From positions 2,006,128 to 2,070,127 of the forward strand of contig SCFE01000021.1 in the NCBI GenBank assembly GCA_004352715.1: a stretch of DNA of 64,000 nucleotides, given 5' to 3'. The DNA comes from Hofstenia miamia (Eukaryota; Xenacoelomorpha; Acoela). Made by a program: the position numbers and the translations under genes. The notes beneath the pieces were generated by a model. That model saw only the letters and a program-made list of their open reading frames with translations. It was not told the DNA's origin and ran no database searches. Every line of letters starts with the position of its first letter. Position 1 is the first letter of the stretch. Shown one piece after another: positions 1 through 11,905 of the stretch.

Positions 1-32
<32 letters not shown>
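1..32. repeat. (AT)n microsatellite at window edge
   Basis: Alternating A and T from the first base to about position 31. It continues beyond the window on the left, so its true length is unknown. Confidence 0.9.
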
Positions 33-33
<1 letters not shown>

Positions 34-443
34 GCACAGTTTATATATATTTGCTTTTCATAACACTGGCGATTTTTTTTATTTTTTATGCTTTATTATA
101 ATTCTAGTCTATAGTGCAAAATTTTCTCTATTAAAATATAGAAATAAAACACAATCTACTTAGATTTACTGTTTCCAACGTTACAACATTTAATCATTAC
201 TGTACTATAGATATTCTACAATTCTGAACAAGAGTATTCAAGATACAAAAGGAACTAGTATATACTCTATAAATGGAATTGAATAAAACTACCAATTAAC
301 TCATTTTCGCTGCCAACTATGTTGTTTTTTATTGACTTTGAGCAACTGGACCCATTCGGTGACAAATTTTTAAATTCTACTATATAAAAATCGAGTAATT
401 CCTCAATATTTTTTAGAAGCTAATGTTACGTATTCACTGTTAG

Positions 444-1733
444 CAACAGCTTGAGAATGACCTTTTTGAGATAAATATATTTGTTTTTTATGAAATATGT
501 GATAGCGCATTTTTGAGAATATTCTCTTGCATATATGTATGTTTGTTTGATTTCCTCCCTTATTTTTCTATAAGGTTTGCTCTTTTTGGTTTTTCCGAAA
601 TTTAATCATTACAATTCTCAGATTAATTGATTTGGGAAAGTATACTCTCCATAGAAATGTCAAAATCAATTATAATTCAACTAATCGTGAAAAGTTAGAT
701 TTCGAAATTTTGCATGTAAAATTGTAAAATCATTACTAATTATGTTTATTTTAATGGAAAATAGTCGTACAAGTTAAAAAAATATCGTAATATTAAGGTT
801 TTTTTCCATTCTCATACAATCATATCTTACTGCAATTATGAACTGCCAATATCTCTAAGAAATTATATAACACCATATTCTATGAAAACCCTGAAAATTG
901 CTACTTTTTATGAATATTGTTTTAATTCTTTTTATTAACTTAGAAATGTTTCCAATGTAAATTATAATGTGTTTAAACAAAAATGCCAGGAAAAAAATGT
1001 TTTAACAATTATAAACAGTATTGGCGTTTTATAACGTTAATGTTTGTTGGTGTTTTATAACACGGGATGTAAATTAGTGTGTTAAAAAACGTCATTATAT
1101 ATATAAATATATAGGCTTGGCAACTAAGTTTTGACNAGAATGACCTTTTTGAGATAAACAACAGCTTGAGAATGACCTTTTTGAGATAAATATATTTGTT
1201 TTTTATGAAATATGTGATAGCGCATTTTTGAGAATATTCTCTTGCATATATGTATGTTTGTCAAAATCAATTATAATTCAACTAATCGTGAAAAGATAGA
1301 TTTCGAAATTTTGCATGTAAAATTGTAAAATCATTACTAATTATGTTTATTTTAATGGAAAATAGTCGTACAAGTTAAAAAAATATCGTAATATTAAGGT
1401 TTTTTTCCATTCTCATACAATCATATCTTACTGCAATTATGAACTGCCAATATCTCTAAGAAATTATATAACACCATATTCTATGAAAACCCTGAAAATT
1501 GCTACTTTTTATGAATATTGTTTTAATTCTTTTTATTAACTTAGAAATGTTTCCAATGTAAATTATAATGTGTTTAAACAAAAATGCCAGGAAAAAAATG
1601 TTTTAACAATTATAAACAGTATTGGCGTTTTATAACGTTAATGTTTGTTGGTGTTTTATAACACGGGATGTAAATTAGTGTGTTAAAAAACGTCATTATA
1701 TATATAAATATATAGGCTTGGCAACTAAGTTTT
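444..1733. repeat. Direct duplication joined at a single N
   Basis: Bases 444-1135 are repeated at 1159-1733, nearly base for base. The second copy lacks about 119 bases that correspond to roughly 541-660 of the first. A third short piece (1137-1158) repeats part of the left edge directly after the single N at 1136. Both copies end in the same sequence, TTGGCAACTAAGTTTTGAC, which resembles a mariner terminal repeat. The lone N and the near identity suggest two overlapping or allelic contigs joined by the assembler rather than a genomic duplication, but this cannot be settled from sequence alone. Confidence 0.85.
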
Positions 1734-2054
1734 GACCGATGGAAAACTACCTATTTTCCCGTATTACTTCACCGTATACATTAGATACCAGCATCATAGC
1801 AAACATTACAAAACCTGTTTTAGTATGATGCGATATTTGTTTCCATTTCGCAATGTGTTAATTATTGAAATCACAAAGTATTGTCAGATATCTAATATTA
1901 ATGTTAATTTGATTGCTATTGTGTATAGTAGAGAAAACAGAGTCGGCTGTATCGATATTTAAATTTGAATTTGAAAGATTCTGCAGAACTTATGAAGTAA
2001 GGTTTTTCAGTCTTTTGCATCAGTCTACCGTCACCTGCTCCGAGTTGCACAACG

Positions 2055-3120
2055 ATGGACTTTGATAGGGAAGATATTCGCAAACTGATCTATTTTTTCT
2101 GGAAGTTTGGCTTAAGTCCACCCGATATTTACAAAATGATCAATGACGCACGTGGTCCAGGAACAGTGTCAGTCAGAACTTGCCAGAGATGGGTCTCAAA
2201 ATTCGACGACGGCAATGTCGATTGTTCAGAAGCACAACGTACAGGACGACCATCTATTGACGTAGACGATCAAATACTGCAGTTATTGGAGGAAGACAAG
2301 TGCGTAACGACGCGTACAATCGAACAAGAACTCAGAGTCAGTCATGAAACCATTCGTACGAAATTGAATGGAATGGGGAAACGATTCCTTGTCAATAAAT
2401 CGTGACCTTATAGTCTATCGTAGGCCAATAAGTTGAGGAGAAAGACGGTGTGGAAGTCCCTCTTATCCCAGTGTGAGCAGAACAACTTTCTTCATCGTCT
2501 CATAACCGTCGACGAGGTTTGGATATACTGGGAGAATTATTAACGCTGCAGCTCGAATCGATCATGGGTGACCCCAGGTGGTGACGGTTCTACCTCAATA
2601 TCTCGCAATGCGATGACCAACAAAAGGCATATGGCTATTGTTTTTTAGGACGCTCCGGCATTCTTCATGTTGCTGTGCTGCCCGTCGGCCAGCATGTGAC
2701 ATCCACTGTTTATTATGAGGAAGTTGATAGGATGAAGGCTGATGTGTGCACGAGAAAACGTCGTGCTGACCTAAGTGGCTTCTGTTTTTTACAAAACAAT
2801 GCAAGACCCACACTTCAGCTGAAACGAAAAGAAAGTTAGCCGATCTTGGACTTAGTGTGTTGGACCATCCTCACTATTCGCCGGACTTGTCTTCATCGGA
2901 CTATTATTTGTTTTTTTCGATGAAGAGTTTATTAAAAGGCATGAGTTTTAGGAATCCCGATGAAGTGGTGAGGGACGTGAACCGTTGGCTCGATTCGAAA
3001 GACAGAACCTTTCTCTCAAAAGACTTCAATTTACTGCCAAGTAGATGGCAAAGTTGCATCGATTCCGAAGGAAGTTATTTCCAATGCCTGGCACAAATTT
3101 TTGTTATTCATACGATTTAA
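2055..3120 (+). pseudogene. Degraded mariner transposase
   Basis: The first 116 codons are open and hold the mariner N-terminal helix-turn-helix region (IRKLIYFFWKFGLSP, RTCQRWVSKF, SEAQRTGRPS). After a stop at 2403 the catalytic domain continues in shifted frames: TVDEVWIYW carries the first catalytic Asp. NNARPT stands where mariners have DNARPH, so the second Asp is now Asn. HPHYSPDLSSSDYYLFF carries the third Asp. Several stops and frameshifts make it non-functional. A left terminal repeat candidate, TTGGCAACTAAG, lies near 1714. I could not place the right one. The element sits just upstream of the first visible JMJD6 exon, most likely in an intron. Confidence 0.9.
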
Positions 3121-3247
3121 TGATGAAAGAAATAATGTCCCTATATATTGCGTGTTTCAGCTTTATTTAAGTGCAATTTAATTTTAAAGGTTTTCAAATA
3201 ACTTCAATTTTGGCGTTTCAAATAAACACTTATTTTATTCCATTTAG

Positions 3248-5560
3248 AGATGACAGTCCCTTATATGTGTTTGATTCTACTTTTGGAGAGCATATTAAAC
3301 GCCGCAAATTACTAGAAGATTACAGTGTGCCAGAATTTTTTTCGGAAGATTTGTTTAAACTTGTTGGTGAGCGACGTCGGCCACCATATCGTTGGTTTGT
3401 AATGGGTCCTCCGCGTTCAGGGACAGGAGTGCATATCGATCCTTTAGGTAATTATTTTAGGTTCATCACTCAATTTACTACATCTTCTTTATTGCATGGC
3501 TTAACTATTAAAAGCATGTGGAATTTGACATCTTGATTTTGCTGCTCGTATTGCTTTTTAGGCATAAGATGGCGCTGTTGCTGAGGATATGCATTAAAAT
3601 TTTTGCAGTATGAGATTAAACTTTAAGTGATTTGAATGTAAGTGAAGTTTTAAATGTTACCATTAGTAGATGCAATTCCGATATTTTCGCTCCTTAAGGA
3701 TGTAGCTATTAGAATGTTACGCAGTGTTAAATATACCACTGATTCGCTCATTTGTTTTACAGTGTAATTTATTAATTCTTTCAAATTTTTATGCAATATT
3801 AAATTTATATGTAAAATGTGAAAATTTCAATAAAATATCATTAAATTTCTCAGGTTAAATTTCTTTTAGCAGAATATTAGTCTCACATTGACCAGAATAC
3901 CCCTGTTACAAATGATTGCTATCATTTTGCAATAGCTTGCTACAAATCAAAATTTTATTTAAAGCTTGAAAAGTATGTAGGTAGTCTTTATTGCTAGTAG
4001 CTTTATTGAGCATTTTTTATTAAAATGCTAAGGAATACATCGCAGCATTAGTACTCAAACAATTCAAACAGGTTTAATTTTTAGATTGTCAATTCCTTGT
4101 ATGAGAGACGTGCAATTTATTGTGATTCTTATATTTTAGGAACTTCGGCTTGGAATGCTTTGATATGTGGCCATAAAAGATGGTGTCTTTTTCCTAATTC
4201 AACTCCCCGCGAGCTTGTAAAGAATACAGGTGGGGGTAAGCATAAAGACGAAGCTATTACATGGTTTCAAACTGTTTATCCCAGAACTAAGTCCTCTGAC
4301 TGGCCCCGAGAATTTGCCCCTATTGAAATCCTACAATGTCCAGGAGAAGTACGTCCTCAAATATTTTATTAACTCTAACATTTTCCTTCTTTACGAATGA
4401 ATAAAGACCGACCTTTCTGGTGTTCTAAAATTTGTTTCTGATCTATAAATTTGAAATTTGTCGTTTGCGAATTTTTCCTTTAATATTTCCGACTTTAAGG
4501 CGCATTTTATGATTTGTCAGATTATTAAAATAAAAATTTAAATTATATAAAAATTAATAATTTGAAAGTTTTTACTAGAAAATAATGAGTCATTATAATA
4601 CGTATATACTACTAGTATTGTGAATTGCACCTAATGTTTATTAAATAATATACTAAGTATATAAAAGAGAAAATTGAAATTTATTTTAGACTGTTTTTGT
4701 TCCCAGTGGATGGTGGCATGTTGTGCTAAATCTAGATTTTACAATCGCCATCACTCATAACTACGCATCTTCTGCAAATTTTGATGCAGTGTGGCCTAAA
4801 ACTGTCAGGGGACGTCCCGCTCTTTCGCATAAATGGTATCGCGCATTGAGCTCAGAATTAAGAGAAAGAGCTGATGACATGGGAGCAAATATTTTAAGTG
4901 ATGATTCCAGTGATAGTTCTTCTAGCACCAGTTCAACATCATGTTCCAGCGATGGCAATTCTGGGTAGGCTCTACATATTTACTATTGTGTAGACAAACA
5001 GTATGAATATACAAAATAATTTGATTTACCCTCTGCGCTCTGTAGTGGTTTTCACTTAATATTCAATCAAAATACAGAAACATGAATTATATATTTTAGC
5101 CTATACAACTGGGGTAAAATTAAATTCAAACTTAACATTTAGTTTTAAGTTTATTAGTTTGATCAGTATATATGCATTAGTTAAATTCAGTAAAAAGCTC
5201 TTTATTTGTTTACATTAACTACATTTAATGAAGAAGGAATTTCTTTGAATATAGTAATTATTTATTATATTTTTTGGCATTCTAATTAATTAAGAAAAAA
5301 TATTTCTTAGGCTTTGTTATGTTTTGTGTGTAATAATCAAATTCAAATTTGAATATTTTTTCTAGGATTCTACATGAAGTGTTTTATTTAGGTCTTCAGA
5401 AAGTGATAGTGAAGATTCTGGTGTCGGACAACGAAAGAAACGACTGAAAATGATGCTTATTCCTTCTCAACCTACCAGTTCAGCAGTCATTCCCAGCACT
5501 AGCGTTCACAAAGAGCAGCAGTCATCAAACTCCTCTAACAGTGATGATGATCTTGACTAA
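3248..5560 (+). CDS. JMJD6: JMJD6, Fe(II)/2-oxoglutarate dioxygenase (5' exons missing)
   Basis: Four coding exons read 3248-3447, 4140-4348, 4690-4964 and 5392-5560, with GT-AG borders and matching phases (1, 0, 2), giving about 284 residues and a stop at 5560. JMJD6 is a nuclear JmjC enzyme that hydroxylates lysines of splicing factors and has been reported as an arginine demethylase. Family signatures: [36 protein letters not shown] (first iron ligands His and Asp), [15 protein letters not shown] (2-oxoglutarate-binding Asn and Lys region), [12 protein letters not shown] (second iron His), TVRGRP. All the metal-ligand positions expected from the family are present. The tail carries a serine/aspartate-rich stretch split by the last intron, then a basic RKKRLK patch, as in animal JMJD6. 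The first visible exon begins in phase 2, so at least one upstream exon, covering about the first 130 residues of the family, is outside the window or lost in the badly assembled 5' region. No AATAAA is seen just after the stop. Confidence 0.95.
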
Positions 5561-6869
5561 ACTTTGGATATTTCTATTGATGTAAAATGATATTTGTAAG
5601 TAAATATAATTTTTGCAGACTATATTTTCTTATTCATGCTGCACTTGGAAAAGTAAGCTGAATGTTCATTCCTGTACACAAGATATTTCAATAGTTTTTT
5701 TTCATTGACAAGTTGTGTTTGCAGTGATAGTTCATTTATATATTTCATATAATTAAAAGTTTTAGAGTACCTATACCTAATAACCTTATTTATAACATGT
5801 TTTTTTCTATAAATCAGACTAACATAAATCATTAAGTAAACCGGTCAACCGAAACTTAAAAACTGGTTTATTTAATCCTTCAACATAGTTATTCAATATC
5901 GAAAAAGCTATTAGCAATTCATGTAATATTAGAAAGTATAAAATAGTTTGTGAGCTTTGTTAAATTGCGTTGACAATATTTCAAAGTTTAAATGAATACA
6001 CCTGTAAAATTTGATGCGATTGCTCCGTAAATAATTATTGTGCAAATATAGGTTGGAATTTATAAACTCATCATCATTCAAAATCAATTTGCAATCAGGC
6101 AAAAATGGACACATTTGTAAATATTTAAGTTTGCATTAGAAGTTACATTTTGCTTCCATTTCTTAGAAATTATTTGACAAGTGTTAATGTTTTTATATGG
6201 TTTTAAGTAGAAATTCCCCCATTTGAACATGATATATCTTTGTTCAAGCAAACGTTATTTATTGCTGATTGGAAAATGCTATTTATAGCTAAAATTGCAT
6301 TAATACACATATTTAGCAGAATATAATCTCATAATGATAATGTATACAATCTTTCCAAATAGAATGTTCTACAGATTTTCGTATATTTCAATTGACTTCT
6401 AAGAAAATGAATTTGCTGGTCAAGAAGCATAATTTTATCATTTATATATTTTCAAAACCCAAATATTATAAATAATAATACATAATTTCAGAACACTTCG
6501 AGTGTATTAAACATTAGCACTTTATAGTTCAAATAGCATTTTTATACCGTCACGAAATCTTTATGCATCGTGAACAATACGCATTGTAGAGTTACCTTTC
6601 TTCAAAGGAAATGTTTGCTACAGTTTGGGGCAATTTACATTTTATTCGCCCATATATTCCATGCATACTCAAGAAATAATTTTTTGAAAAAACTTGAAAC
6701 TCAAACTTAAGAAAATAGACCTCTGTTCCAAATGCGCAATGTAAAACTTTGTGTATAAAATGAATTATTCTGGCTTTGCATCAAAAAAGACGCTGGATAC
6801 TGTGGATAATCAGAAAGTGCGAGCGGTGGATACAAATCCCATGTTATCTAGAGCCCGTATGTATGTATG
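5561..6869. other. AT-rich DNA, no gene seen
   Basis: 3' flank of JMJD6. Only short accidental reading frames occur and no repeat or protein similarity was recognised. Confidence 0.6.
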
Positions 6870-6923
6870 NCATGTACATATATATATATATATATACATG
6901 CATATATATATATATATATATAT
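6870..6923. repeat. (TA)n microsatellite with a one-base gap
   Basis: An N at 6870 is followed by two TA runs separated by ACATGCA. Preceding (GTAT)n bases suggest a compound, collapsed microsatellite. Confidence 0.85.
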
Positions 6924-7683
6924 GTCTGTTTTAATCTAGAAAATTACACAAGGCGATACAAAGACTTGATATTGCATATACACAAAGTTCAAACTATTGT
7001 AACTATATTTCTAGCAAACACAATTTTGATATTTTCGATATATCAATTCTTTGTATAACTTTAATAACTTTAATCAGCTTTTTTTATGATAGTTAAATTA
7101 CATAAAGCTAGGCGAATAGCATTATCAATCATATTTCATATTGCTGGGGGATTTGACCGCATTAAGCATTGAATAATTTATAAGTACTCAAATACATATA
7201 TTTAAAAAAATTTTCGCCAAAGCCAAACATAATTACTTCTTTAGTAGGATGTGCCAGCTGGCATTTGTGTTTGAATGTCTTTACAATCGAAAATATTAGA
7301 ATAATAAAAACCTTTAAGTTGCTAGATTTATATGAGGCCTAGTAAATGTCAAGTTTAAATCGCATACATTACCCTTTCATTAGTGTAAACAGGTTCTGTA
7401 AAAATTATTACTAAATTCCATAAAAATTGATGTCAAATTATCTTTTCAAAAAGCAGAACAATTCAAGTTATAGTAAATTATTAACAGATTTCAGAAAGTA
7501 AATTTAATTATCATTCTAATTGCAAAACTGTAGATTGCTGAAACTATAAACATTTTTTGAATTTACATTTTCATAGGAATTCTTTTAAAACTAAGCAAAA
7601 TATTGTCTCTAAGATAAAACAAACTTTTTTATCATTTTGGACAGTAATTTTACCGGCCTTTCATGAAATTTAAAAGCGGCTGC
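6924..7683. other. AT-rich DNA, no gene seen
   Basis: No open frame of note and no recognised repeat before the retrotransposon remnant that begins near 7684. Confidence 0.55.
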
Positions 7684-8621
7684 AGGCCGGTAGCCGGTTC
7701 CATCTCTGAGCCCCTGGTTAACTGCTCTGTTTACGAGGGAAACTTTCCCAGGGTTTTGAAGCAAGCTAATCTGATTCTAATCCCTAAGACTGAAATTGTA
7801 CAATCAATCGACAACCTTTGTGACGTATAAGTCACCTCAATGTTTGGTAGCAATTTTGAAAGAATAATGTAATCAAAATCTCTCATTCCAACTTTGGATT
7901 ATCTTCCACCCAACATGCATGCGCATCGCCGAGGAGGATGTACACTAAATCTACACTGGTTCTGCAACACTGCATACTCACATGGTTGGACAATAAGGAA
8001 GTACTTGCTGTTCGCGTTGTTGCAATTGATTTTACAAAAGCATTTAATAATGTCTGTCACAGTTTATTAGCTGACGAGATGAAAAAAGTACACGTTGATA
8101 ACTGTATTAAACAGGTGTATGTCTTTTCTTTGTGAACGTCGATAAAGAGTTGTAGTCAATGGATCAAGCAGCTCTTTTTGTGTTATTAACAGAAGATCAT
8201 CAGCTGGAACTATACTGGGACCTAATGCTTTTAATTTTATGGTATCTGATTTGGAGGTTCAGATGCCATCCATGCTAGATGGTTATGCAGACGATTGGAC
8301 ACTGGTTGCTCCCGTGTTCAAACACGGAACAGATCCTGGCCCTGAAGCATTTCAACATTTACAATTATGGGCTGATGAAAACAAACTTCCACTTCAGTCA
8401 TCCAAGCAGAGGGAAGTAATTATCTCTCGACATGCTTCAAATGGGATCAACATTGAACCTATTCACCCAGATGTGAAATCCACAAGGAAACTGACCGTTT
8501 GTGCTTTCGTCTTTGATTGTGATGTCAGTTTTAGAAAGGGGTGCACTAGTTTGCTAAAACTGACCAACCAGAGGCGATATCAATTGCGTAGTGCAAAGTA
8601 GTGTGGAAGAAGACAGAGTGA
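7684..8621 (+). pseudogene. Non-LTR retrotransposon reverse transcriptase fragment
   Basis: Translating across frames gives ordered reverse-transcriptase blocks: EGNFPRVLKQANLILIPKT, then SIDNL, then a hydrophobic FDFTKAFN-like block (IDFTKAFNNVCHS), then SSAGTILGPNAFNFMVSDLE and DGYADDWTLVAPV, the catalytic YADD box. LWADENKL follows, as in CR1/Rex-type non-LTR elements. Stops and shifts break the frame at about 7829, 8135 and 8601, so it is a fossil. No endonuclease domain or defined 5' end was seen. Confidence 0.85.
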
Positions 8622-9006
8622 TGTGGATCTCTAATATGAATCAATTGTAGTGTCCACAGTTAAAGAAAAACTCATCTTTCTCTCGGTGAACAACATAAAC
8701 GACATTCAACGATTTTTTGACCTTTCAGTTAAATTTGGTTTTTATTCGAAATCTATATGTGTGGAAGACTGGTCAATGCAACAGGATCGGCAACTTTTCA
8801 AGAGGTACCTTGACGATTAGTATCATCAACTAAAGTAGATTTTCCTCCAACACGATAGGGACGAGCAGATATACGAGCATCGTCGAATTGGATTGTACCA
8901 TGCACAAGAACAAAAATAGCAGATAATGCATTTATATTCAGGTGTTTTAAACATTTTTTATGTATTTATTAGTAAGGGTTGTAATTTAACCTTTATGTTT
9001 GCAATT

Positions 9007-9053
<47 letters not shown>
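9007..9053. repeat. (TAG)n microsatellite
   Basis: About fifteen TAG/AGT units. They translate as a serine run at the head of an adjoining reading frame, but the repeat is more likely the tail of one element copy abutting the 5'-truncated next copy. Confidence 0.9.
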
Positions 9054-9744
9054 TTGAAATTGATATTTCAAACAAATTTGTTTTAAAATCTAGTGCGTTT
9101 TCTTTGCAGAATTCAAACAAGGCTACTTACCTTGGCGTGAAATTTACTGATAACCTTGATTTTACTGATTTTCTTAATGATAAGGTTCGTAAGGTTGCTA
9201 GGCTTAACTCAACCATAACTGCTACCAGAAATTTATTTCCAAAAACATTCTTCATCAATTACTATCGTGCACATTTATACGGAATAATAAGTTACGGATC
9301 ACAACTTACTTTAGGGAAATACATTACTAAGTGGAGCAAAATTGATAAATTGTCAAATTGGGCTATAGAAAAAATTGCCAAAGTTCCCAGGTTTACACAC
9401 ATAACAAAATTCTATAAAGACTTTGAAATTATGAGACCTACAAGATATCTCTTGTACATCTCACTTATTTACTTTATTAACATACTTTCAGGGAAAAATT
9501 CTATATTTTCAAATGACATAAGTTTCCACTTAAAGTTCAACTCAAGATTGAAAACATTTCATAAGATCAATAGAATTAAAAACAGCTTCGCTGCTAATTC
9601 ATTCTTTGTGAAAGCAGCGGAGATCTTTAATGAAATGCCAATACATTTAAGATCCTTCAAAATTTCGAAAAATTTAATACGTGACTATTTTATACAAAAA
9701 CAAGGAGTAATGAAAAATTACTCTTCAAATTTTAAGGTCCCTTA
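9054..9744 (+). pseudogene. 3' end of a CR1-like non-LTR reverse transcriptase ORF
   Basis: An unbroken frame of about 230 codons follows the (TAG)n run. It starts at the block ATYLGVKFTDNLDFTDFL, which in non-LTR elements lies after the YADD box. It then continues through YYRAHLYGIISYGSQL and AAEIFNEMPIHLRSFK, the usual C-terminal thumb/tail region, and ends in SNFKVP and a stop at 9744. It is 5'-truncated (no catalytic core) but otherwise intact, so the copy is fairly young. The 3' untranslated part runs on to another (TAG)n near 9836. Confidence 0.85.
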
Positions 9745-10295
9745 GCTGGTAAACAATTAAAGGTGCTATTTCTGTACTATTACTCATCACTGATTGTAGT
9801 TTATAGATGATGATGAATAAATCATTTTAAATAGTAGTAGTAGTGGTCTTGATAATAATAAGCTATGGCTCTCAATTATGTTGTGGAAATTATAAAAAAC
9901 AAGTGGCACGATCTAAATAAAATGACAAACTGGACTTTACAGTTAATAAGTNTCCAATTCGCTGATGATACCTGCCTCTATGTTGCGCATTCCAATGCCA
10001 TTCAAGCAACAAAAATTGTAAGTTCTGAAATAAAAAACATACAAAATTGGATGAATAGGAATCAACTTAACNATTTTAAGGTCCCTTAGCTGGTAAACAA
10101 TTAAAGGTGCTATTTCTGTACTATTACTCATCACTGATTGTAGTTTATAGATGATGATGAATAAATCATTTTAAATAGTAGTAGTAGTGGTCTTGATAAT
10201 AATAAGCTATGGCTCTCAATTATGTTGTGGAAATTATAAAAAACAAGTGGCACGATCTAAATAAAATGACAAACTGGACTTTACAGTTAATAAGT
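9729..10295. repeat. Identical 223-bp duplication bracketing an N-flanked insert
   Basis: Bases 9729-9951 (end of the reverse-transcriptase frame, its 3' UTR with a TAG run, and flank) recur without visible change at 10073-10295. Between them lies a 119-base piece with a single N on each side (9952 and 10072). This layout looks like a contig placed inside a gap with both flanks repeated. Confidence 0.9.
9953..10071 (+). pseudogene. Reverse transcriptase YADD-box fragment
   Basis: The short insert between two single Ns encodes QFADDTCLYVAHSN and IQNWMNRNQLN, the catalytic box and downstream helix of a non-LTR reverse transcriptase. In the intact protein this segment precedes the YLGV block found at about 9120, so it is probably misplaced sequence of the same element family. 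Confidence 0.8.
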
Positions 10296-10651
10296 AATCT
10301 TCCTCGTATATCACTCACACCTATACAAAGAATACAATGTAGTGCATCCTGAACAATATGCGCAGTTTATCTGTTAGAAAATTCATTCAAATATTTAATG
10401 ATAAGTCAAAAACAAAATGTTAGCAAATATTTAAGTTTCAATAAGAGGAGAAACATATTTACTAAACATATTCGAATAAATAATTTTATGAATTTTTTTT
10501 GGTTCTTTATGGCGGCTTCAATCTATAACAATTTACCTAGTGTGATTAAAAATGCAAAAATCTTATCAAAAAAATCTTAAACTGAAAATCTAATAATTTA
10601 AGAACTGAATATCCTCGCAAAAGTTATTCCTGTAATTTTAAAGTTCCGTAG
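10296..10651 (+). pseudogene. Second non-LTR reverse-transcriptase tail remnant
   Basis: The frame 10398-10580 (FNKRRNIFTKHIRINN, AASIYNNLPSVIK) parallels the C-terminal part of the copy at 9054-9744. The relic then ends with CNFKVP and a stop at 10651, matching the SNFKVP end of the other copy. It is older, with shifts. Confidence 0.7.
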
Positions 10652-11558
10652 TGAGGTGTCATTCCACCTCAGCAACGTTTTCTAGATTAGTATTACAAAA
10701 TACATATTTGCAATATTATATTTACTTTGAATTTCCCTCGCTTCGGTGCAACTATATTTTTGGACAAACTGTGCAATTTTAAATACTTAAATTTTTGAAG
10801 TGCAGTTCTGCTAATTGAATTCGTTTTCGTGCAAAAGGTTAAGCGAGGAACCTGTTTCTGTTCAATATTTTTACGGTACGAATTCTCTAATGTTTGTTTA
10901 ATGAGTACCTTTCTTTATGATATAAATATTCAACATTTGTAACAATGGTTATTACAATTTAGTTTATTCTTTTATTTTGACGTTTTACAATTTCTAAAAA
11001 TGCTTTTGTAATTTTCTCGGAGTGCTGACGCGGGCGCTTTGCAGAGCCACAACTTCGCAAGTTCATTCCATCAGCACTCCGGAAGGTATAGGGATAGGGC
11101 CTTACACTAGCTCTTCATGTCGTTATTTTAATTCTTTTGCTATCACCTAAATTGCACGAGCTGAGAAAGCACTAAGAGTAGGTTTTTACTTGCACGTAGA
11201 GCACACAATGCACCCAAGAACTTGTAGGTTTCCTCTCTCCCTTAACTTAGGGCTCTAGTCTAATGCTAATCTTTCTGTAAGACTCTCTGTATCGGATCGC
11301 CCGAGTGTGGCCACACCCTTCCTCTTACCTGATCTTCCGTATCACTTTATGTTCAACCCGTTATCGGAGTAAGGTTGGTTATATTACTATAACATCGGCA
11401 AATCATGCTGCAAAGGCACCAGGTTTCATGCTGATGCTACAATAGGTATAAAGGCATGCTTAGTTTTGTATGAAATTTCTTTTACTGCTTTTTGTGTAGT
11501 TTATAGATGCTAATATATGCATTTAAATAGTAGTAGTAGTAGTAGTATCATCATCATC
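10652..11558 (+). repeat. 3' UTR-like region of the non-LTR copy, hairpin and (TAG)n tail
   Basis: This follows the remnant's stop and ends in a TAG run at 11528-11546 next to a short (ATC)n. It contains a GC-richer stretch (about 11010-11340) unlike its surroundings. That stretch includes a perfect 11-base inverted repeat, CGGAGTGCTGA at 11018-11028 and TCAGCACTCCG at 11071-11081. The words TTTATAGATG...TTTAAATAGTAG before the tail also occur before the TAG run at 9836, which supports one shared family. Confidence 0.6.
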
Positions 11559-11905
11559 AATTTCATTATTTGAAAATTAAACATGCATCTTGTTGAAGTT
11601 TGCAAGAATTAACGTCATTAATAATTACGTCAATGATCATAGTCGGTTAGTTTGTATTACTCGTCAATCAAATGTTTGACGATATTGCTTGATTCATTGA
11701 CGTCAATCTGTATGTATTTTTGTACAAAGGACATATGATGTAAACAAATTTTCAAGCGTGTGAACGAAATCTACTCCACCGAATTACTTTAGCATTGCTA
11801 CTGTTCACCTTAAACTGTCTATCGTCCATTTTAAAGTACAAACCGGTTTTCTACAAACAATTTTCTCCAAACCCATTTGCAAATTTGAAAATCTTAAGTC
11901 TACGG

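Noticed and set aside
1732-1962. 76-codon open frame before the mariner HTH
   Set aside because: It lies in the 5' non-coding part between the presumed terminal repeat and the transposase start, with no JMJD6 or transposase similarity. Probably chance.
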